From NCBI GenBank assembly GCA_020402865.1, contig JADBYT010000018.1:1-64000 (forward strand): DNA of 64,000 nt, given 5' to 3'. Position 1 is the first letter of the stretch. Every line of letters starts with the position of its first letter. Origin of the DNA: Bacteroidota bacterium. GTDB lineage: Bacteria; Bacteroidota; Bacteroidia; Palsa-965. Below, in pieces: positions 8,101 to 15,682 of the stretch. The notes under the pieces are model-generated. The model worked only from the letters and a program-made list of their open reading frames with translations, was not told where the DNA came from and searched no databases. The position numbers were made by a program, and so were the translations under genes.

Positions 8101-10140
8101 GATGAAAATGAACCGGTGCGAATTTTATTGTTTGCTTCCGGCGCATTTATCGGCCTTGAGTTAAAGAGCATTTTAGTTGGAGAAGCCGTAAGGGGCAAAA
8201 TGATGGTGCTTGAAGTGGATGCCAAGATTGATTTTTTTGATATTCCCACACTCCTCGCGGCTGCGCTTATTCCCTCCGGATTTGAGCAGATATTACCCCC
8301 AACAGCCAGCCTGCATAAAACGATTGTATTAAAAAAACTGCTTTCTGTTATTGCCATTGGCGCCGCTAATCCAATGCCTGTGCCGGTGTTTTATGATGAA
8401 CTGAGTTTGAATTATTCTGGTTTCGAAGGATTTCAGATACGGTCAGAATTTCGTTTTCCCAAACCATCGGGCGGAGCTCAAGGGCTTGCCGGTGTGTTGC
8501 AACAGATGACTGATTTTCTTCTCAAACCCGGCTTTCTGCTCGATCCGAATAAATCGCCATTTATCACGCCGGTTAATTTTACCCTAGGGCCACAATATGT
8601 GAAACTACCGAACTATCTCGGACAGGTTACACTGGGTGAAACGAGCAATTTAATTTCAGTGGCGGTATATGAAAACATTGCACATGGCTTAAACTGGCTA
8701 AAAACATTCAGAATAGAGGAGCTCATACGAAGTATTCCCATTGATAAGCGGGTGGGTAGTTTGAGCTTTTCTTTTGCATTCTTTTCGTTTAATGCAGCAT
8801 GGCTGGTGACCACCGGGAAAGAACTAAAAGACGGAGCATATCAGAAAATTAATCTTTCAACAACCGATATAGAAAGTGTTGTACGTCCGCTATCAATATC
8901 GCCCTCTGCACAAGACAAGTCTCTTGCAGTGTTTCTGAAAGGACAGGCAAATCTCGGATTCGTTAAACTCGATGCCGTTTACGGGTTGCTCGGATCGCCA
9001 TTGAGCAACTTCGCAAGTGCATTTCGATACACTGGCACATTCATCGATTTTCTGGCCGCATCATTTGCCGGTTATGTTACAATTGACCCTGGGGCAAAAG
9101 CAAACCAATGGTTTATCATGGGCGGAGCCGCCGATTTGAAAATCGGACAGACATCAGTAATTAAAGGAACGTTCTCTGTAAGCCCTGCCGCATTTAATGT
9201 GCAGGCACAACTTGATCTATTCCCGGATAATCCATTGGTGCGTATTACCGGCGAGGTGAGCGGCGCACTTTCCAAAACAAAGTTTGAGCTAGCCGGAAAA
9301 ACGGCTGTTAAGATTGGCGGGGTTAATCTGATGGATGGTACAGTAAGCATAACAGCAACCGGATTTATTATTTCCGGGAAGTGGCTTACAATGCAGCAAC
9401 AGTTCAGGATTGTTGAAAGAGCCGGGTTCCCGGAATTATCAGGCACTACTTCTTTTAATGTAGAACTTGATCTTGATCTTTTGGAGCTTGACAGCGTCCT
9501 GGGCCTGATTCCCGGCTTATCCGGACGGGTAAATATGTCGAGAATTAAAACTGCAGTAACAATGAACACCACAATTACCAAAAAGGGATTTCATTCCTCA
9601 GTAAGCGGCAAGTTTGATTTTGCGGGCAAGTCTTTAAGCTTTGCTTCCTTTACACTTACCGTTGCACCCTCTTCAATTGAGGAAGTGGCCGAAAAAGTAG
9701 CACGAGAGGTAGCTGCAATTATTGAAAACATGGCTGTAGATTTTGCAGCAATTATTAATATGGCTGCTGGTCAAATTGTTAATGCTGCGGAAGAAACTGC
9801 AGCGTTTACAGTTAACGCGGCAAATGCCGCTTACCGTGAAGGAGAGAAGCTTGTGAATAATGCAGAGATTGCAGGCCGCCTTACTATAGATGCAGCAGGC
9901 GTTGCTGCAAACGCAGTGAGCAATACCGCGCAGGATGTAGCCAAAGAAATAGCTCAGATCGGACAGGAAATAAGTAATGTAAAGGGTCTGGCAACGAGTA
10001 TCAGTAATGCGGCTGTAAATACGTTGAGCTCAGGCATAGGAAGTATTAAATCAGGATTCACAAGCATCGGCGGTTTTGCCACAAGCATTGGCAAAACGGC
10101 AATATCAGCAATAGGAGATTTTTTCGATGATCTTTTTTGA
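5176..10140 (+). CDS. giant beta-repeat protein of unknown function (1654 aa)
   Basis: I do not recognise this protein. It has no signal peptide and no enzymatic motif. Most of it is alternating short beta strands with recurring units of the form 'sLxxLvxxxg...LPelp...f.f....fsY....k.FsLsg'. Clear examples lie near residues 407-450, 532-578 and 652-695; about ten more degenerate ones may follow. The last 156 residues (from 1499) change character: an Ala/Asn-rich, probably amphipathic helical region, then a Gly/Ser/Ile-rich tail ending in a Phe/Asp cluster, which could insert in or lie on a membrane. Repetitive beta modules ending in an amphipathic segment recall large scaffold or lipid-groove proteins, but that is inference. 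It is 61 bases after the EEP gene and 103 bases before the Vps62-like gene, on the same strand. Confidence 0.8.
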   Translation: MVFSEIEAKVKNQLAGSTFFITQNDLPGIATEKMFRDFFPTLRLDLTLVNAAYSESEIVVSGTLQQEFLGVSNLRAQLFFSVKDDSPRLRIRFSNFPEDWHIAKSIPLLADTAVAEPPYFQPVFELDSANENPLPEDFQLPWGYKPDPIIAETSIKRGLTFEAKVALRNLPPSFSWLALSSTVEHITIGGPIEIRDGFPKLWFSSSSWDFGINDMTLPLVLQVVALLPDGNAFRGNDVPVDFGRLETYINRTLNGQLFRIPLAASFGAMQTLFLNLESDFGINTQPLLLSDLAALIGLPEADSLFPEFFPQPENLSLQKIGFDLLTDPPGLQSAYAEIATSSVIRLFTNRLVLSGMSAKFILSADEDGLPSGSAVLFMKAAFLGNEMEGYLTLPQGDLGCYIAEGQTVDLKPLVQNILGVELDEMPDAVCTDFNFGASVTEQTFSLSGEIQQNWNINLGGEVAVFKKLQFEIQRDREELPAETEEAPIVYTYPVSGRIYGELQIDEILFYASAYLNSAAEGWVFECGNYEGDLPVTKLVNSVGNAFGATAEFPIPDVSVYNLKLRFEKNTKHFSIKAYVKTNEPISIGPAVFNVITFIDLNSKKNPATGKTSIAGNIECRIAIGEALFTVSYVIGNNKLLSGAWQTTDGETISLADFVALFGIDALPELPVDFHFSKASFSYRSDKKEFTLAAVSDEFGDASLRAFQDTNKKWCFEFAMKLGSITKLPVIGEQLKELGDIVKEVSLQINSPAGTKPYHVALGVGVGLPEELNMLFGADKNGAPKYRIFKTYDSQNPGYTIIDTRFTRNETGTRLQLLDSPLQSVDAVVQNGKTWLPFDFGDCGAGRIEMPTFSYNEAARSFSASGGFEITRTLAIPLRLLKSLLQNCGLDVLNKALPDTIPLRDIRLVDASGNFRFSELNVPPAVADVLKIINSRTDKLPDRFKAYFNIAIPKALSFEIAYGQGLSNLMLKLAVPDENEPVRILLFASGAFIGLELKSILVGEAVRGKMMVLEVDAKIDFFDIPTLLAAALIPSGFEQILPPTASLHKTIVLKKLLSVIAIGAANPMPVPVFYDELSLNYSGFEGFQIRSEFRFPKPSGGAQGLAGVLQQMTDFLLKPGFLLDPNKSPFITPVNFTLGPQYVKLPNYLGQVTLGETSNLISVAVYENIAHGLNWLKTFRIEELIRSIPIDKRVGSLSFSFAFFSFNAAWLVTTGKELKDGAYQKINLSTTDIESVVRPLSISPSAQDKSLAVFLKGQANLGFVKLDAVYGLLGSPLSNFASAFRYTGTFIDFLAASFAGYVTIDPGAKANQWFIMGGAADLKIGQTSVIKGTFSVSPAAFNVQAQLDLFPDNPLVRITGEVSGALSKTKFELAGKTAVKIGGVNLMDGTVSITATGFIISGKWLTMQQQFRIVERAGFPELSGTTSFNVELDLDLLELDSVLGLIPGLSGRVNMSRIKTAVTMNTTITKKGFHSSVSGKFDFAGKSLSFASFTLTVAPSSIEEVAEKVAREVAAIIENMAVDFAAIINMAAGQIVNAAEETAAFTVNAANAAYREGEKLVNNAEIAGRLTIDAAGVAANAVSNTAQDVAKEIAQIGQEISNVKGLATSISNAAVNTLSSGIGSIKSGFTSIGGFATSIGKTAISAIGDFFDDLF

Positions 10141-10243
10141 GGTTGCCAGGCAAGGCTAGCTACCATCAAGCATACACAGAATTGTTCTCCGCGAAGCGGG
10201 AATCAAAAAACAGAATTGAAAAACAGTAACAAAAAGACAGTTT

Positions 10244-11146
10244 ATGACCACAATAATCATCAAACAGAAAATCAGCTCTCCAAAGGTAAAGGCAGAGGTA
10301 AAGAATGTGGTAGATGCAGCTAAATTGCGAATTGATAAAGCAGAAAAAATAACACGAGAAACACAAAAGCCAGAGGCTATTATTGAACAGGCTAAACAAA
10401 AAGCCAGCGAAATAGAAGCAAAGGCGCTTCTGCAGGCCACAAAGGTGAAAGCTGACGCTGAGAAAATTCTTATAGAAAATGAGGCCTTACTGGCGTCCAA
10501 GAAAAACGAACTTAAAGCGGCAGAAACAGAACTTTTGAAAGCGAAAGAAAAGCAGGAAAGAACATCTCAGATTAACGGACTGCTGCAACTTACCAACGAT
10601 CTTACGCGCGTATGGTGGGATAAAGGAAGTGGGGCAAAAGGCAGTATTTCATTGTATATACCTGATCCTGAAAAGGGCTATGCAATTCTCGGCCACACCG
10701 GTTATCCGAGCTATAAAGCGCCTAAAAGCAGTTTTGGCGTAATTACATTTAACACTAAAAACAGTTTTATTAAATGGAAACATCCGGTTGACTATGAAAG
10801 GGTTTGGAAAGATTCCGGCTCAGGTGCTGATCAGGATGGTGCAATATGGCGCCCAATCCCGCCATCAGGCTATGTGGCCATGGGCATGATGGCTTCGCGC
10901 GGACACAGCAACAAACCGTCTGAAAAAGCCATGGTATGTATCGAAAAAAAATTCACGAAAGCGATCAAAGCGGATAAGTCGTGTTTACTCTGGAACGACA
11001 AAGGCTCTGGTGCCGACAGAAATGTATCCCTTTGGTTTAATTCGCAACTGGGCACCTTCTGGGCACACGCCAGCCATCGTGTGCCATCAGGCGAAGTTAT
11101 TCATGTGTTTGATATGGAAATGATTGAAAAGACATTATCGCAATAG
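10244..11146 (+). CDS. coiled-coil protein with three Vps62-like repeats
   Basis: A 300-residue protein with two parts. Residues about 15-108 are a long Lys/Glu/Ala heptad-rich coiled coil. Residues 121-300 hold three copies of a Trp-rich module: VWWDKGSGAKGSISLY (from 123), VWKDSGSGADQDGAIW (from 187) and LLWNDKGSGADRNVSLW (from 248), the first two followed by a GYxxLG or GYxxMG strand. The D-x-GSGA...S/W pattern is that of the Vps62/DUF946 family, known from fungi, plants and scattered bacteria and also seen as a module in some VPS13 proteins. No signal peptide is seen. It shares direction and composition with the giant gene upstream, and a terminator follows at 11289, so the two probably form one transcript. 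The biochemical role is unknown. Confidence 0.75.
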   Translation: MTTIIIKQKISSPKVKAEVKNVVDAAKLRIDKAEKITRETQKPEAIIEQAKQKASEIEAKALLQATKVKADAEKILIENEALLASKKNELKAAETELLKAKEKQERTSQINGLLQLTNDLTRVWWDKGSGAKGSISLYIPDPEKGYAILGHTGYPSYKAPKSSFGVITFNTKNSFIKWKHPVDYERVWKDSGSGADQDGAIWRPIPPSGYVAMGMMASRGHSNKPSEKAMVCIEKKFTKAIKADKSCLLWNDKGSGADRNVSLWFNSQLGTFWAHASHRVPSGEVIHVFDMEMIEKTLSQ

Positions 11147-11288
11147 CGTACTGCTCCCCAAACAGATCAGCGTATTAATCATTACCCGGTATAGCAATGT
11201 GCATGAAATCTCTTAACACTCTTTAACCCAAAACATTCGACGAACGCCCCTTGCACATCTCCCTCAAAATGCGATATTTGTAAAACAA

Positions 11289-11313
11289 GGCATACCACAA
11301 CGGTATGCTTTTT
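11289..11313 (+). terminator. hairpin terminator before mltD
   Basis: GCATACC (11290-11296) and GGTATGC (11302-11308) form a perfect 7-bp stem with a 5-base loop, followed by five T. It lies 143 bases after the Vps62-like gene and 36 bases before the mltD start, so it closes the accessory block. Confidence 0.75.
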
Positions 11314-11348
11314 CGTTGAATACAAGGAATTTAACCCAGAAACGGCCA

Positions 11349-12845
11349 ATGACATTACGCTTCCTGCCACTGCTTGCCGCACTGCTGCTTGCCTGCTCCG
11401 TTCAGGCGCAACAACCCGATCCGCCGCGCTTTCCCGACGATCAGGTGGCTGCAATGCTGGATAGTCTGGCGCGTAAATCATACCTGGCGCGTTTGCCCCG
11501 GCAGCCGCAACGGCAGGGCAATAAGTTTCACTATGCGGCTGATTCCGTGCCCCGCCCCGATGCCGTGGTGATGGAAGCCCGCCTGGGCCGACTCAACAGC
11601 CAGTCGCCATTTGATCTTGTGTATAACAACGATGTGCAGGCCTACATTAATCTCTATACCCTGCGCAAACGGGCTTCGGTGGAGAAAATGCTGGCGCTTT
11701 CGCAGTTGTACTATCCCATGTTCGAGCAGCAGCTCGACAAATACAATCTCCCGCTCGAACTTAAACACCTTGCCGTTATCGAATCGGCGCTCAACCCTTC
11801 GGCTACATCCAAAGCCGGTGCACGCGGCCTCTGGCAGTTTATGTACACCACCGGCAAAATGTACGGCCTTGAGGTGACTTCCTATGTGGATGAGCGTTGT
11901 GATCCGTACAAATCCACCCAGGCCGCCTGCGAATACCTCAAAGCTCTTTACGGCATGTTTGGCGACTGGCAAATGGTACTTGCGGCTTATAACAGCGGGC
12001 CGGGAACAGTTAACCGAGCCATCCGTCGCGCAGGTGGCGGCAAAAAAACATATTGGGAAATTCGCCCTTTTCTTCCACTTGAAACGCAAGGCTATGTGCC
12101 CGCATTCATCGCTGCCAATTACGTAATGAATTACCATGCAGAGCACAACCTCTTTGCCTCCGTGCCCCGCAAAACATTTATTGAAGTAGATACGGTAGCT
12201 GTGAAGCAGCAACTTACTTTCGGACAAATAGAAGCCGTGCTGGGTGTGCCGGTTGATGAGCTGCAGTTCCTCAACCCCATGTATAAACTGGGTGTGATTC
12301 CGCTATCGCTCAACGAGCCTTATACGCTGGTGCTGCCGGCCTCTAAAGTGGGCAACTTCGTAGCCAACGAAGAAGCCATTTATAATTACATCAAAAAAGA
12401 CAGCACCCTTGCCGCCGATACATACGTGCAGGTGAAAAAAGTACACACAGTGAAAAAGGGCGAACAAATAAGCACCATTGCCCGACGCTATAAATGCACC
12501 GTGGCCGACATACGCGCATGGAATAACTTAAAGAGCAACACGCTGCGTCCCGGACAAAAACTCACCATTTATACGCCCGTAAAAAGTCCCGCCACTGCAG
12601 CCCCCGAAACCACCACGCAGACACCGGCGGCTACCACGCAGCCAACACAAACAACTTCGCAGCCCCCGGCTACTGTAAAACCAGCTACCGGATCCTTTAC
12701 ATACTACACCGTAAAAAACGGCGATAACCTCTGGAAAATAGCCCAGAAATACGGCACCACGGTTGACGAAATCAAAAAGCTGAACGGATTCGGAGCGAAC
12801 TATAAACTCTATGCCGGGCAGAAAATTAAAGTGAAGAAAAACTAA
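11349..12845 (+). CDS. mltD: membrane-bound lytic murein transglycosylase D-like, two LysM domains
   Basis: The ATG at 11349 gives a proper signal peptide ending ...LACSVQAQQ. The Cys there is not in a good lipobox, so the protein may be soluble in the periplasm. The SLT domain spans about residues 110-270, with catalytic Glu145 in AVIESALNPSA and the motifs GLWQFM and AAYNSGPG. Two LysM peptidoglycan-binding modules follow (about 360-410 and 450-498), separated by a Thr/Pro/Gln linker. The enzyme cleaves the MurNAc-GlcNAc bond and leaves a 1,6-anhydro end during wall growth and turnover. At 498 residues it is of usual size. A J-domain gene follows 26 bases later. Confidence 0.9.
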   Translation: MTLRFLPLLAALLLACSVQAQQPDPPRFPDDQVAAMLDSLARKSYLARLPRQPQRQGNKFHYAADSVPRPDAVVMEARLGRLNSQSPFDLVYNNDVQAYINLYTLRKRASVEKMLALSQLYYPMFEQQLDKYNLPLELKHLAVIESALNPSATSKAGARGLWQFMYTTGKMYGLEVTSYVDERCDPYKSTQAACEYLKALYGMFGDWQMVLAAYNSGPGTVNRAIRRAGGGKKTYWEIRPFLPLETQGYVPAFIAANYVMNYHAEHNLFASVPRKTFIEVDTVAVKQQLTFGQIEAVLGVPVDELQFLNPMYKLGVIPLSLNEPYTLVLPASKVGNFVANEEAIYNYIKKDSTLAADTYVQVKKVHTVKKGEQISTIARRYKCTVADIRAWNNLKSNTLRPGQKLTIYTPVKSPATAAPETTTQTPAATTQPTQTTSQPPATVKPATGSFTYYTVKNGDNLWKIAQKYGTTVDEIKKLNGFGANYKLYAGQKIKVKKN

Positions 12846-12871
12846 GCAGCGTTTACGTCTGTTTACCCTGC

Positions 12872-13288
12872 ATGCGTGCCGATGATCTGAAATTGCTGGG
12901 ACTGCCCGCCAACTGCAGCGAAGAGGCTATTCGGAAAGCCTACCGTAAACGCGCGTTTCAGCTTCACCCCGATACATCTGCCGATCCTGCATCAAAAGAC
13001 AAGTTCAATGCGCTGGTGGAAGCCTACGAGCGTCTGCTCGCCAACAACTATCCGCCTGATCCGCTTAAACCGGTTGCCGCCCGCCGTAAATCGGCCACGT
13101 ATCATGCTATTTACCGCAAAAAGCAGGAGTCACTTACTCGGCGACAAAAATTCTGGCGCAAAACGGGTGCAGTGATCTACCGCATTTTTACACCGGTACT
13201 GTTTCTGCTGCTGTTTCTGCTTACGCCGCTCTGGCTTATGCTCATTCCGGTTATTCCGTGGATGCAGGAAAGGTGGAGGAGGAGATAA
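12872..13288 (+). CDS. J-domain membrane protein
   Basis: A 138-residue protein with an N-terminal J domain (residues 1-60): helix II AIRKAYRKRAFQ, the invariant His-Pro-Asp at 32-34, and helix III DKFNALVEAYERLL. A basic linker leads to a strongly hydrophobic segment (about 103-132) that probably spans the inner membrane and leaves the J domain in the cytoplasm, where it could recruit DnaK. It lacks the Gly/Phe and zinc regions of DnaJ, so it is a type III J protein. It may share a transcript with the transglycosylase. Its end lies one base from the end of the convergent CapA gene. Confidence 0.85.
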   Translation: MRADDLKLLGLPANCSEEAIRKAYRKRAFQLHPDTSADPASKDKFNALVEAYERLLANNYPPDPLKPVAARRKSATYHAIYRKKQESLTRRQKFWRKTGAVIYRIFTPVLFLLLFLLTPLWLMLIPVIPWMQERWRRR

Positions 13289-13289
13289 C

Positions 13290-14477
13290 TCACCGCACCG
13301 GCAGCATCATCTTCCGCGTATCCGCATCCGCCTCACAAAGTCGTCGTTTTGATTCAGCATCTATCCAGGCCGGAAGCGAATCACGGCTGCACCAAAGACC
13401 AGGAATAATAACATGGTTTTTTAATGCGGGATGATAGGCGCGATAAACCCATGTGGGCACAATTTCGGCCGATTTCAATGCAATTTTCCCGGTGGTGAAA
13501 TTTTTTTCAAGAGTGAGGGTGAGAATTACACCCGCATCGGTGTAGCGCCAGTATTGGTTGGAGATGAAATTGCCCAGCGACCAGGCTACAAGGCCGGTGT
13601 CGAGTGTGGCACCGTTTTGAGTTTTGAATTTTTGCATGGGCCCAACCACGTGCGGATGAGCGCCGATAATGAGGTCGGCTCCGGCTGCTGCGGTATAGCG
13701 GAACATACTGTCTTGTTTTGCTGTTGGCTCGCCACGATTTTCGATGCCCCAGTGAAAAAAGACAAGGACTAATTCAGCGCCGTTTTTACGCGCGCGTGCA
13801 ATGTCTGTTTTCACAAGTGTGCTGTCTTCTACATTGAGCATCCACTTATGTGCCGCGCTCGGATAAGCACCGTTTGTGCCGTAGGTGTAGTTTAAAACGG
13901 CCATACGCGTGCCTTTAATTTCCGCAATGCGAATGGAGTCGCGGTCGGCAGCAGAGGTGTGTGTGCCGGTGTAGCCGAGGCCGTTTTTACTAATCTGTTC
14001 AATGGTGCGGAGCAGGCCGTTTTCGCCGGTGTCCATGCTGTGGTTGTTGGCGGTAACCAGAAAATCAAAACCGGCCGCTTTCAGCGCACTGATATACGCA
14101 TCAGGCGAATTGAAGGCCGGATAGCCGGCGTAAGGCATGCGGGTACCAGCCGTAGTGGTTTCCAGATTGCCAATTGTAAAATCGGCCGCCGCCAGCGCGG
14201 GTTGAATTTCGGCAAAGCTGCCGGTGAAATCATATTGACCATCGGCCCGCAACGCATTTTTGGTTTGCGGCAAATGGCACATCAGGTCGCCAGTCAGGTT
14301 GATGGTAAATGTAACCACCGAATCGGGCATTGCTGCCAAAGATGAAGCGTGAGGTGCCCGCGAAGACACATTTATCGCAGTGTCTTCAGCCAGCAAGATG
14401 CCGCCCACAACAAACACAATTTGAGATACACAAAGGTATTGTACTAGGTTTTGGCGGATATTTAATAATGCAATCAT
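13290..14477 (-). CDS. CapA-family metallophosphatase-like protein (PGA_cap)
   Basis: A 395-residue exported protein: an N-terminal hydrophobic segment (about 17-30), then the PGA_cap fold. Marks are the metal-binding start GDLMCH (Asp64), the motif IGNLETT, the Asn-His pair in TANNHSMDTG, and the two histidines in GAHPHVVG with FFHWG before it. The family is named for CapA of Bacillus poly-gamma-glutamate capsule synthesis, but many members lie outside capsule operons, and no capB/capC is near. It is divergent from the first thioredoxin-fold lipoprotein (224 bases between starts). A decayed copy occurs in the same position beside the third lipoprotein, so the pair was duplicated together. 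Confidence 0.85.
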   Translation of the reverse strand: MIALLNIRQNLVQYLCVSQIVFVVGGILLAEDTAINVSSRAPHASSLAAMPDSVVTFTINLTGDLMCHLPQTKNALRADGQYDFTGSFAEIQPALAAADFTIGNLETTTAGTRMPYAGYPAFNSPDAYISALKAAGFDFLVTANNHSMDTGENGLLRTIEQISKNGLGYTGTHTSAADRDSIRIAEIKGTRMAVLNYTYGTNGAYPSAAHKWMLNVEDSTLVKTDIARARKNGAELVLVFFHWGIENRGEPTAKQDSMFRYTAAAGADLIIGAHPHVVGPMQKFKTQNGATLDTGLVAWSLGNFISNQYWRYTDAGVILTLTLEKNFTTGKIALKSAEIVPTWVYRAYHPALKNHVIIPGLWCSRDSLPAWIDAESKRRLCEADADTRKMMLPVR

Positions 14478-14645
14478 GGTGCAGTTTCTTGGGGTAAAAA
14501 TAAGGCCAAGCCTCCATCTTTACGTTGAATTTCAGGAATAAACCGGACAAAACATGTATTTACATGAAAATATCGGGCCCGATCTTGCATTTCCCGATTT
14601 TTTAATTCAACTTAGTGTTTCATAAAAAACCCAACCACAAGTAAT

Positions 14646-14663
14646 TACGTTTATATAAACGTA
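14646..14663. promoter_or_regulatory. 18-bp perfect palindrome upstream of first Omp28-like gene
   Basis: TACGTTTATATAAACGTA is a perfect dyad 37 bases upstream of the start codon, inside the CapA/lipoprotein divergent region. Its size and position suit an operator for a dimeric regulator, though no regulator gene is adjacent. Another dyad, ATCGGGCCCGAT, lies at about 14572-14583. Confidence 0.4.
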
Positions 14664-14700
14664 CTTTTTTTCTAAGAACTCAACGCAAAACAATACAAAT

Positions 14701-15468
14701 ATGAAAAAGTCACTCCTCCTGATTCCCGCCGCAGCACTGGTTTTCGGCCTCGGAAGCTGTAAAAAAGAAGAAGCCGCTTCAGGCGATATTCAGTCGGTAT
14801 CATCGGTTTATAAAGCCGTTGTATTTGAATACTCAGCCACCTGGTGCGGCCCTTGCGGTCAGTATGGCTACCCGGCTATGCACGACCTCATGGCAGAATA
14901 TAAGTACAAAACAGTAGGTGTATTCATGCACCCCAGCGATGATATCGTAAGTCAGGAGCCTACCGGTATGGATGACATTATCGACTTCTTCGGCTTCTCT
15001 GGTACACCGGCATCGGCTGTAAACACTGGCGAAGATACCTATCCGACCTACCTTGAGCCCAAAGTAACACAGGCGCTTGCTGCCAACCCGACCGCTAAAG
15101 CAGGTATCGGCATCAGCAAAAGCATTTCGGGCAACGTAGTTACCGTAAACACCAAAACCGTATTCTTTGAAGACGTAACCGGCACCTACAACCTGGCCGT
15201 GTATGTAACCGAAGATAAGATTATGGAACAGCAGAATGGTCAAACCGCTGCTGAAGTAGAGCACAACGATATTCTCCGTGCTATTGCCGACGGAAAAGCA
15301 TTTGGAACACTCTGCGCTACCAATCCTACCAAAGGCAGCAAAGTTGATGGTACATACACCATTACCGTTCCCCAGTCGCGCAACAAAGACAATCTGCATG
15401 TAGTGGCTATTCTCTACAAAATGGAAAACAACCAGCCCACAGCCGTTCTTAACGCCAACAAGTTTTAA
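14701..15468 (+). CDS. thioredoxin-fold lipoprotein, Omp28-like, copy 1
   Basis: A 255-residue lipoprotein: a signal peptide with lipobox LGSC (Cys20), a short KKEE linker, then a thioredoxin fold with the active site WCGPC (Cys49, Cys52) and a C-terminal beta domain (about 140-255). This layout is that of Omp28-related outer-membrane proteins of Bacteroidota. With a CGPC pair it is probably a periplasmic-facing reductase or disulfide protein. It is followed by a terminator and then by a polybasic barrel gene, an order repeated three times here. Copies 2 and 3 differ in the CxxC middle residues (YA and GA). The substrate is unknown. Confidence 0.85.
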   Translation: MKKSLLLIPAAALVFGLGSCKKEEAASGDIQSVSSVYKAVVFEYSATWCGPCGQYGYPAMHDLMAEYKYKTVGVFMHPSDDIVSQEPTGMDDIIDFFGFSGTPASAVNTGEDTYPTYLEPKVTQALAANPTAKAGIGISKSISGNVVTVNTKTVFFEDVTGTYNLAVYVTEDKIMEQQNGQTAAEVEHNDILRAIADGKAFGTLCATNPTKGSKVDGTYTITVPQSRNKDNLHVVAILYKMENNQPTAVLNANKF

Positions 15469-15501
15469 GTAAAGGCCGCTGCGGTAAACACAACCTTTAA
15501 A

Positions 15502-15534
15502 AAAGCCGCCCCGACAATCGGGGCGGCTTTTTTT
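15502..15534 (+). terminator. terminator after Omp28-like copy 1
   Basis: AAGCCGCCCCGA and TCGGGGCGGCTT form a perfect 12-bp stem with a 3-base loop and a run of T. It makes the downstream barrel dependent on its own promoter or on read-through. Confidence 0.9.
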
Positions 15535-15630
15535 GCCCTTTTTCGTGCGTAAAAAGTTGTTTCTTAGGCAAATTCTGAAAGTCTGACCATTGTCAAAGCG
15601 GAAAATATGAACTGACACAAAGAACTTTGT

Positions 15631-15638
15631 TATATTTG
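15631..15638 (+). promoter_or_regulatory. -7 box TATATTTG for barrel copy 1
   Basis: TATATTTG matches TAnnTTTG. It lies 45 bases before the barrel start and downstream of the terminator, which supports separate transcription of the barrel gene. No clear -33 element is seen. Confidence 0.45.
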
Positions 15639-15682
15639 ATTTGCTCAACAAACACGTATTCATTAATTAAATCACTCCCCGG

